A DNA stretch of 64,000 bases from NCBI GenBank assembly GCA_947044365.1, contig OX345636.1:55779746-55843745 (forward strand), written 5' to 3'. Of this stretch, positions 55,241 to 64,000 are shown piece after piece. The notes below the pieces were generated by a model, which saw only the letters and a list, made by a program, of their open reading frames with translations, did not search any database and was not told the origin of the DNA. Source of the DNA: Petrosia ficiformis (taxonomy: Eukaryota; Porifera; Demospongiae; Haplosclerida; Petrosiidae). The position numbers and the translations under genes were made by a program. Every line of letters starts with the position of its first letter. The first letter of the stretch is position 1.

Positions 55241-58200
55241 ATGTCAACTGGTGAGTGAATTATATACAAACACTGGACATATCAGTTAAATACGTTACTC
55301 ATATGTATTTTAAAATAGATATAATATTATGGCATATGTAGTTATTAATAAACAAGTATCAGTTTATGTGTTAATAACATGTAAATATGTGTGTTACTTG
55401 TCATGTTATTATAATCATTAATTAATTATTTATTATCAGGTCATTTGAATTGGAGGGCTCATCATTCTACTATACTAGTAAGCAATAAGTTGTATTGCTG
55501 GGGAGGGGACCAGAAGGGTCTACCTTTGGTACATGATGGTGAACATAAACAAAAGATTACATCATCTGTTGATATATTTCAATGGGAAACATTCAAATGG
55601 GAAAAAAAATCTACCACAGGTAATCCACCGGCTGGAGTGTTTGACTATGCTTGTACTAGTATAAAGGATAGCGTATTATACTTCGGAGGATGCTGCAAAC
55701 CAATTGATTGTTTTCACAATAATCTCTATAAACTAAACACTCTTACATTAAACTGGAATGAGATTATTAGTACTGCTACTGATAATATACCAATGAGAAA
55801 ATATGGCTGTGGAATGATATCATTCAATATGAGTGGAGAAGATCACTTGTTTCTCTCTGGTGGTGTTGGACCAACACCACTCACTAAACAAGCACATGCT
55901 CAATACATTTTTTCTCCTAGCTACCAAAGTCTGTCGTATACAAATGAAATACATTACATGAATGTTTCCACATCACCAGGTATTACATGACTCATATTAC
56001 ATCGTAATCATATCATGTATTTCTTCAGGTCAATGGATAGTACCTGTCATAACAGGTACTCGTTCACCACCATTGGCCTATTCCACTATTAATACACTTC
56101 CTGGTAACAGGGGTGTGATGTTTGGAGGAGTCACTATTAATGAAAGGAAATGTTACTATCGTATTAATGATCTTTATTTATTTCACTATTCCCGTAATAC
56201 AATAGTGAGTTATTAATTGTTTAGTATTAATAATAATTGAGTTGTAATACATTGCATTATATAGTTTCCTTACTAATTTATATTATCAGTATTGAATCTA
56301 TAGTAACTGAAAAGATTGTGTTAGCTGCATTTAAATAGTTTGTTTTTAGATTTATAATCCTAATTAGTATTTGTATTATATTTGTAAAAAAATATGTAAA
56401 AATACATACATGTAGGTATCGCTATAATATTTGTATTATAAAAACAGATAAATATTGTGTTAAACATGTAGAGTACATATTATTATATTATTAGCTATTA
56501 TGAAGAGTGTGGTTAACTGGAATATAATTATACAAGTTACATGTACTATTACATTAATTATACACAAAACAAACTTTAATGATTTCATGATTACTTAAAG
56601 ACAATATTATAATGAAAGAATTTGAAGGTATCATCCCAGTACTCACCCTGGATCAATATACCTGATTATAAATATAATATATAATTAAGGAGGTGTGTCT
56701 TACAAGTATCATAATTGTACATTTCATAATATTCGTGTTTAGATAAATGACCACAAAATATTCATATTTTAAACGATCTTATAATAACCCCTTGTAAACC
56801 ACACCCCTTATTAATTAATTATTATAATTAGTGACTTGTTTATATTATCAGCATTTATAATATTAATAATAATCACATGTATAATATTTATATTAATAAT
56901 ACTATAGGATTTTCAGAAAATAGTACCATCAACTACTACAATGAAGTGGCCAAAGGGCAGAAGTGCACATGCTACTAGTATTATTAATAGTATATCATCA
57001 AATCAACAAATTATTTCTCATTTGATTACTATCGGGGGATGGGGTGATGATGCTCAACCACTGAATGACAGCTGGATACTAAACATATCCAGTTTAATCT
57101 GGTATCAGGTAAGGTACATCACATGACTCATGTAATGCATTATTATCTGGTATATATATTAATTTATATTAGTATCAGTTTTATTATCATCAAATATTAA
57201 CATTTAAAATAGTGGTATATCACATATATGAGTTAAAAGTGTTATCATTACATTTATAATATAATTATTATATTAAATGAAACATATTCTTTCTTCTACT
57301 AATATATAAAAATGCGTTCCTCATATGTAACATGTAATCTTATTGTTTATATGTTTATATATTCATCTCTTCAGATTAATCTACCTGAATGTGTTACTAA
57401 ACGATATAACCACTCAATAGCAACATATCAAATATTTAATAATAGAGTGTGGATTATAGTGAATGGAGGAGATGAAGAATTTGATTTATCTGATAATACC
57501 CATGTTCCAGTGACAGGATGCGATGTTACTATTATTGTTGAACTAGGTATGATAATTAATATCATGTGATATATTATTATTAGTGATTATTATCATGTTG
57601 ACTATGTGAGAAATATGGAATTTCAATTATAATACATAATTAACTATGTTAGCATTTACTAACATAATCATTATCTTGTGTGTGTAGTATTATAATATCT
57701 TTATATGTTATGTGTATTTATTTGCATGTGTGTGCGTGTGCGTATTCATTTGTGTCACTGTGTGTGTGTGTTTGTGTGTGTGTATGTGTGAGTATACATG
57801 TTTGTAGATATGTAACTATGTATGTATCTATGTACTACATATATGTACATTCCACCTATGTATAATTGTATATACATTATATAAATAAGTACATGTATAC
57901 ATATGTACGTATGAGTGTATGTAATTATGTGAATAGCACGCATGCATGCATGCAGTCATTACTGAATTTAGATGTATATATAAGTTAAGTAGAATCATAG
58001 TTTACATCACAGTGTTTCCATGTACAAATGCATGTATGTATGTATGCATATTTGTATGCATGTATGCATGTATGCATGTATGTATGCATGTGTGTATGTA
58101 TGTATGTATGTATGTATGTTGTATGTATGTATGTACGTATGTATGTATGTAGGTATGTAATTAAGTATGTATTTATGCATATATGTATGGATATATGTGT

Positions 58201-59062
58201 ACATGTCTTATGTATGTTTATCTATACATAGATACACTGTAAAAATAGAATTGTTAAAATAACAATTATATTGGTTAGTACAGTTGCAAGGATTTAACAA
58301 TTAGTTGGTTGTTCAGGAAACATACATCTAACATTATATCTATTTTGGTCTAATTATATTAAAATACGTAAAATATATATGTACCTATTAAAATCAATTA
58401 TCATGCCTAATATCAGACATTAGGCACACAAAGAAGTTTGGCAACCTAAAATGGCTGAATTAAAATAAATATTCTAATTACAACTATAACAACCTACATG
58501 ACCAATTATATATATATATATATATACCATAGTTAACAGAAACATTGAAGAGCCGACAGGGCGTATATATGGCATATATCCCCGACCACAGGACAGTTAT
58601 ACAACTGCCAGGAAGTTGTACAACCACATCAAAGTTCGTTCACGAGTACAGCAGGGATATATGCCATATATCATCCCTGGTATGACGTCATGGTTTTGCA
58701 CATGCGCAGTCACCAAAAGTCTAAAAAGAATTAAGGCTAGGAAGCGTGTTCGACAAGTAAACACAGAAAAGAAGCTCTCTTTGTCTCTTAAAAAAAGAAC
58801 AAATAGATCCCAGGAACTAATCATTTGATTGCCCCACATTGCAGAAAGTGTAATTTGTGTTAGCCTATTACTCGTGTCCATTGTCCTGTTCTTCTTTGAT
58901 GTTTCTGTTAGCTAAAGAATATATTATATGTACCATGGCTTCTCGGTATATATGGCGAGTATAAGACCCTCACACCTCGGCTTCGCCTTGGGCCAATATC
59001 TCGCTGCTCGGGTCTTATATTCGCCATATATCCCTCGAAGCCATAGTATATATATTACATAT

Positions 59063-59109
<47 letters not shown>

Positions 59110-59320
59110 TATAGGTCCTATTAGCATGCTATATATTATATATAATTATAATTATATATATATATTATATATATATATGCGTATGTATGTACATGTGTAA
59201 ATACAAATGTACTCACATATTCTATGTATAGATATACCTACATTAATCTTAGAATGTTTGTATTATGTACATATGCATTTACATATTTGTGTATTTATAA
59301 TGATATTATGACAATGATTT

Positions 59321-59381
<61 letters not shown>

Positions 59382-59390
59382 ATATATATA

Positions 59391-59423
<33 letters not shown>

Positions 59424-62400
59424 CATAATTATAAGTACTATATATACCATGGCTTCGAGGGATATATGGCTAATATCGAGATGCGAGGGTCTTATATTCA
59501 CCATATATACCGAGAAACCATGGTACACATAATATATTCTATAGCTAACAGAAACATCAAAGAAGAACAGGACAATGGACACGAGTAACAGACTAACATC
59601 ATACCAGGGATGATATCCCTGCTGTACTCGTGAACGAACTTTGATGTGGTTGTATAACTACCCTGCGGTTGTATAACTGCCTTGTGGTCGGGGATATATG
59701 CCATATATACGCCCTGTCAGCTCTTTGATGTTTCTGTTAACTATGGTATATTTATAATTATACAGAATATATTAATGAAGAGTGGATAATGAAACATGTT
59801 TGGAATAATGAACAACTAATGAATAACAAGAATGAGATTCAGAAAAGTTTAATACATCATATTGTTGATGATAGACTACAGGAGGGAACACTTGTGACTG
59901 ATTTGATTGATTCTATCAAATCACCATTCACTACACCACAACAACTAGTTAGTAAATCACTGATCAATATTGTGTTAATAAATTATTATGTTAACTGTTT
60001 CAGGAGACACAGAGAATACTGGAAAAGAAGATATTTGAGAAGGAATCAGAATTATTAAAACTATCTGTTGAGATGAGAGAGAAGAGTGATGAAATTACAC
60101 ACCTAAAGACACATGAGGTGTCATTAATAGATAAATCAGATACACTAGAGAAAGGTCAGAGTATTTATATAATTTATTATATGGGATTTTAACATTTGAT
60201 ATTACGATATTTAGAATTGGGGTTTTCAAAAGATGAAACACAAGCCTACAAGAAAATGGCTATTACTACAAGACAAGGTAACTTATAATTAAATATCTGT
60301 TAAATATAAATATAATACTTTTAATATATAATATATAGAACTGAAGATTGAAAGGAAAATGTCATTAATTAAGTCACAAGAGTTGGATTTTTCAAGAAAA
60401 CAGCTCAAACATTTTAGCGAGAAGCTCAAACTCACATCTACCCTTTCACCAGGTTTATATTAATACATATATCATATCTATGAAATTATGTTTTTTTAGA
60501 TGAGGAAGATACGGGGACAATGGAAAGGAGTAAGGGTTATCAGAAACCTCCTGAAACAGAACTATTTGAAGAGAAACAGTCAAAACCTGTAGATGAGGAT
60601 AAATCAGTGATTAGTGATAAAACACTAATAGCACTGGAAGGTTAGTTAAGTATTCATAATATTATACATTATGATTAATAATTATATTATTACAACAGAG
60701 AATGAGTCACTACAGAAGATAGTTATTAGTAAGAATGAACAAGTAGAGGAACTACAGAGTATGTTAGAAATGAAGGAGGATAGAATGAAGGAATTAGAGA
60801 CACAACTAACAGGAAAACTACATGATGGTAAGTGGATAAATGATATCAGGAACATATAAGTAGCAAATACTTCAAGGAGCATCCAAACTGTAATTTTATT
60901 TCCATATAAGGAATTTTGCTTAAGTAGTGGTATGACAAGAGGTAAGTGGCTAGGTAAGAAACTCCCCCTATATACACACCTGTACAATGTTGTTGTCACA
61001 GGTAATTAAACTGTACAAACAAACAGTCTAAAATATTGCAGTAGGATGCTTTTCAGTTAACTTTATTTTATAATTACATGTACTATAATATAATAAAGTC
61101 TATTTGGTTAATTACTAGTAATACTATGTGGCATAAATGATAATTCATGATTCTTCCTGTACATAGAATTAGAGTCACTACAAACAACAGTTGTTAATAA
61201 AACTAAACAAATGGAGACAAAACTAAAGTCTCTAAATTTACAAGTGGAGGAGTTTAAGAGGATTGAGGATGTGAAGATATTTTCCTCACATGATTCAGAG
61301 GTTATCAAGTATCAGAGAGCTGCTGCAGCTCAGTTGAGCTGCATGATACCAGAGCGTAAGTTATATGTCTCATTTACAATTAACGGAACATCAAAACATT
61401 TCTATCATTTTAGAAGAGAGGTTAATGCAAACAACAGATAAACCTTCACAAACAGAAGATCTTCAGAATATAGTAGAGAATAATGAAGTACGTTTGGAAG
61501 AATTACAAATGCAGAGAGAAAGAATAAGGGAATTGGAAGTTACTATACAAGAAATGAAGGAAACTAGAAAGACATCATCATTTGTAGTACAAAACTCCAG
61601 TGACATCATTCCTTTATCAGGTTATAATAATTACAGACTAATCTCTTAATATTAATATCATATTATTATACAGATGATCCTGGTCTTCGTATAGCTAAAC
61701 AAAAGGTGTTTCATATTAAAGGGAATACTCTGGATTGGGGAGATTATGGGTTTAAGATTAATTTTCCAGAAGGTACCATCCCACCATCACAAGTGATTAT
61801 CAAAGCTCTTGTTGGTGGTAAATTCCAGTTTCCTGATGGAATGGAGCTTGTCAGTGCTTTATATGTCATCTCATTTCCTGAAGAATTCCTCCAGCCTGTG
61901 AAATTGCATATACAACACTGTGTCTATCTGAAGAGTTCACGACAGTTTAAATATCTCAGTTTCATAATAGCACCTATAGATGAGTCAGTACCACCATACA
62001 AGTTCCAGTACATAGAGGGCGGTAAATTCTATACTGATAGTCAGTATGGAATGATAGTTCGTTCCAAGTTTTGTATCATGGGTATTGGTAAGAAGATTAA
62101 TGGGGTAGATCCATACACCTCATCTGATGAAGAGGAAGACTCATCATCAGATCCTCCTAGTGATAGTGAAACACAATCCACATCAGGACATGGTTAGAAT
62201 AGTAATAATATATTATTATTAATATAAATTAATATTATTTTTATTATTATTAGGTGAGGTTCAATCAATTGATAATGATCAGTCTAATACTGACTCATCT
62301 TCAGATGATAAGGATTCTAGTAATGATACTGAAATACAATCAACATCTAAACATGGTTAGTATCATAATAATAATTATTATTTTTATTATTATTGTAATT

Positions 62401-64000
62401 ATTAGTATAACTGTGCTTATCATAATTATTATATTTTTTTATTCTGATACTGAAACATCGCCTTTGTCTCCTATTATTGTTACTAATACAGAAACGCAAT
62501 CAACATATAAACAAGGTAAATATATATAATGAATATTAATATTTATTATTATTTTTACTGTTATTATTAGGTGATATTCAATCAATCAAGACAACTGACT
62601 CACTATCTCCAGAGGACAAGAATCCTACTAGTAATACTGGAGGTGTAACGCATTCCATAAATGGACATGGTTAGGTTATTATAAAAATATTATCTGGAGA
62701 TTATGAGTGGGGCCATTAAACTTGTGTATCAAACTAACCAGCTTGATTCCATATAGGGATATACTGTTAACCATTTGTGTCAACTTTGTGGGTTGTGGGA
62801 TATAACTTTTATAGTATGATTTTGAGTGGGTGTATCAAAGGAACTGAAAGTCATTTGTATCACTGTTGTTGTGCTGCAAAAACCAAAATGAAATTAATTA
62901 GATTAGATAGTGTGATTAGAAACCAAATAGAACAAAAATGATTTTTGTCCCACCTACTCTCCGCTAATTGTCTTTCCCATATGACGAAATTTACAAAACA
63001 TGTATTTTGACAACCAATGCATTGTTTAACACACTGAAGTTTTGTGCTCATGCTAGCTGCCTCATTCTGCTCATCAGCTCCTGTTATTATTTAATTAATT
63101 ACTAATATTTAATCTTTACTTAAATTATATCTAACATTAATTATAGAGATGACAGGCTCTGTTTCATCTGCTAAACAAGATACACATGAAGATGATAAAT
63201 GTAAGATATTATTAATGTCTCCCATATCATGTATAATATAATACATGTCTTATTTTCAGTACATGTTGATAATGATATTAATACTGTTACTAATAATGAT
63301 GATATTAGTACTGAATATATTATCAACACACTTGATATACAACAAGAGATAACTACTAGTTAGTATATATAATAATACATGACTTTATATATGACAATTG
63401 TTTATTTTAGTTTCAGCTATTCATGATAGTGATCTATTAGAGTCTAGACTCACTTCAGGAAATATAATTCAAACAATATCGAGAGGAGGTATGATTGGTT
63501 TATAAATATATATACTGTTTTAAATGTCAATCTGTTATATTGTATATATTCAGTTCAAGTTACTAGTGATAGTTCAATTCCTGATAATATATACACTGGA
63601 CAAATTTGTTATGTAAAGAAGGGAACAAACAGATGGTGTATGGTATTCATGGCCGTACAGAATATTAAAGTATTTCTTGAGGTATTTATAATACATAAAT
63701 TATTAATACTTATCATATGATTATTATACATTTCAGTATCTGAAAGAGGAATATTCAGATGATGATAAAGATGACATGTTCAGGTTTTGTTTCATGGATC
63801 CTGTGAATGGATTTATTGAATTACATTTAGGGAAAACATTTCAAGATGGTTGGACTATTGACCCAATTAGGGAGCCTCTGAGAGTAAGCATAGTTAGTAT
63901 ACATATAAATTATAGTCATTATCATAATACAGTTCACATAATTATTATTTATTGTCATTACTGCTACTGTTAAAGTTATTGTTTTTTTTCTACAGATCAG
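55241..64000 (+). CDS. Kelch / coiled-coil / ZU5 multidomain protein (runs off window)
   Basis: A first coding exon of 10 nt (55241-55250, MST) follows a pyrimidine-rich leader. Then: kelch exons 55440-55979, 56029-56204, 56908-57108 and 57375-57546; coiled-coil exons 59766-59947, 60004-60154, 60215-60277, 60339-60452, 60499-60640, 60699-60827, 61167-61355 and 61414-61620; ZU5 exon 61674-62192; cassette exons 62254-62355, 62492-62515 and 62571-62669; small exons 63147-63200, 63260-63358 and 63411-63488; a C-terminal module 63554-63681 and 63737-63883; and a further exon from 63996. All borders are GT-AG and phases agree (mostly 1, some 0). No stop is met. A 2.2-kb intron (57547-59765) holds three transposons. 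Kelch propellers bind proteins; ZU5 occurs in ankyrins, UNC5 and PIDD. A Death or other effector domain may follow beyond 64000. Confidence 0.85.
55440..57546 (+). other. Kelch-repeat part of the intact gene
   Basis: Four exons carry kelch blades: NKLYCWGGDQKG, DYACTSIKDSVLYFGGCC, KYGCGMISFNMSGEDHLFLS, TLPGNRGVMFGGVTIN, GRSAHATSIINS with LITIGGWGDD, and HSIATYQIFNN. Paired glycines and spaced aromatic residues mark about five blades. The third exon's acceptor may be at 56908 or at 56917; both keep the frame. Confidence 0.8.
57680..58215. repeat. GT / ATGT-rich microsatellites in an intron
   Basis: (GT)n at 57725-57790 and (ATGT)n with GCATGTAT variants at 58028-58160. The open frames on both strands through them are artefacts. 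Confidence 0.85.
58232..58512 (+). mobile_element. CACTG-type element, second family, copy 2
   Basis: Begins ACACTGTAAAAATAGAATTG and matches 54852-55175 in inverted orientation (TTTTGGTCTAATTATATTAA, TTAGGCACACAAAGAAG). It ends against the TA tract holding foldback copy 3, so one end is missing or was overrun. Confidence 0.6.
58527..59046 (+). mobile_element. TA-embedded compound foldback element, copy 3
   Basis: Same CCATAGTTAACAGAAACAT start and same terminal palindrome as copies 1 and 2. The palindrome is shortened by loss of about 20 bp on one arm near 58979. TA repeats flank both ends. Confidence 0.75.
59063..59446. repeat. (TA)n tracts between two inverted foldback copies
   Basis: Three TA runs with unrelated sequence between (59178-59320). 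They separate copy 3 from copy 4. Confidence 0.8.
59447..59746 (-). mobile_element. TA-embedded compound foldback element, copy 4, inverted and internally deleted
   Basis: In minus orientation it carries the palindrome (59447-59520, shortened), the TTTGATGTTTCTGTTAGC repeat and the CCATAGTTAACAGAAACATC start at 59746. About 200 bp are missing, with the break near 59603, where AACAGACTAAC joins ATCATACC. It ends about 20 bp before the acceptor of a coiled-coil exon (59766). Confidence 0.75.
59766..61620 (+). other. Coiled-coil part of the intact gene
   Basis: Eight short exons with mostly phase-1 borders encode heptad-rich, Glu/Lys-rich helix (KIFEKESELLKLSVEMREKS, QVEELQSMLEMKEDRMKELE, TKLKSLNLQVEEFKRIEDVK, RIRELEVTIQEMKETRK). 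Such a segment would serve as an oligomerisation rod between propeller and ZU5. Confidence 0.8.
61674..62192 (+). other. ZU5 domain exon
   Basis: The exon reads DWGDYGFKINFPEGTIPPSQ, ELVSALYVISFP, FLQPVKLHIQHCVYLKSSRQ and YGMIVRSKFCIMGIGKK: the beta-sandwich pattern of ZU5, with the G..I.IPEGAI and P...HCV hallmarks. It ends in an acidic Ser/Asp tail (SSDEEEDSSSDPPSDSETQS). Confidence 0.85.
63554..63883 (+). other. Unrecognised C-terminal module
   Basis: Two exons give NIYTGQICYVKKGTNRWCMV, IKVFLEYLKEEYSDDD and FRFCFMDPVNGFIELHLGKT. The same module is present, decayed, in the upstream copy (46221-46540). I do not recognise the family; alternating hydrophobics suggest a small beta-rich fold. 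Confidence 0.55.

Noticed and set aside
57755..58231. Cys/Met/Tyr-rich frames (CMYVCMYV) on both strands
   Set aside because: Translations of (ATGT)n and (GT)n tracts.

Overview
The window looks like animal nuclear DNA, most likely from a demosponge close to Amphimedon. The reasons are an AT-rich sequence with many short, mostly phase-1 introns, and the combination of Death-fold, kelch, ZU5 and BEN exons with many transposable elements. The species call is an inference; no similarity search was possible. There are no bacterial operons and no CRISPR.

Layout. 1-2274: decayed Ty3/Gypsy pol ending in an LTR. 2700-8970: small cysteine-rich secreted protein family. Gene A (+, 2890-3407) and gene B (-, 8062-8594) lie in inverted orientation, a third copy has lost its exons (7360-7760), and a second, minus-strand Gypsy element (3520-7359) sits at the inversion axis. 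9000-13000: a (TA)n-embedded foldback element, a perfect 139-bp palindrome, a polyQ/RG open frame and a 21-bp minisatellite. 13099-19791: one uninterrupted 2230-residue Helitron replicase/helicase on the minus strand, with an N-terminal 2A translational-skip motif, a zinc-finger-like segment, HUH/Y2 Rep, PIF1-type helicase and C-terminal OTU protease. 20.8-24.6 kb: a broken Crypton-like tyrosine recombinase, a two-exon Death-fold gene end (-) and the C-terminal part of a reverse-transcriptase-type retroelement. 26.4-29.7 kb: a second Death-fold gene end (+). 30.9-31.8 kb: dead Tc1 transposase. 32.15-34.68 kb: six-exon BEN-domain gene (-), apparently decayed. 35-39.8 kb: hAT-like fragments and MITEs.

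40.0-46.5 kb and 55.2-64.0 kb hold two tandem copies of one gene. It encodes kelch repeats, then coiled coil, a ZU5 domain, short acidic cassette exons and an unrecognised C-terminal module. The second copy reads cleanly through about 20 exons and runs off the window. The first is a pseudogene with frameshifts and stops; two hairpin transposons interrupt its ZU5 exon and a decayed 28S rRNA segment lies in it. Between the copies are a 526-bp satellite, a 143-bp satellite with a 7-mer higher-order repeat (1001 bp) and a truncated LINE whose N-terminus carries a decayed 2A motif.

How it fits together: the host genes (Death-fold, kelch/ZU5, BEN, secreted Cys-rich) are of kinds often seen in signalling, chromatin or secreted-defence roles, but no pathway can be assigned from this window. 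Most of the rest is mobile DNA. The most unusual signals are the 2A motifs in two unrelated elements, the inverted Cys-rich cluster around a retroelement, the compound TA-embedded foldback family and the kelch-ZU5 gene/pseudogene pair.
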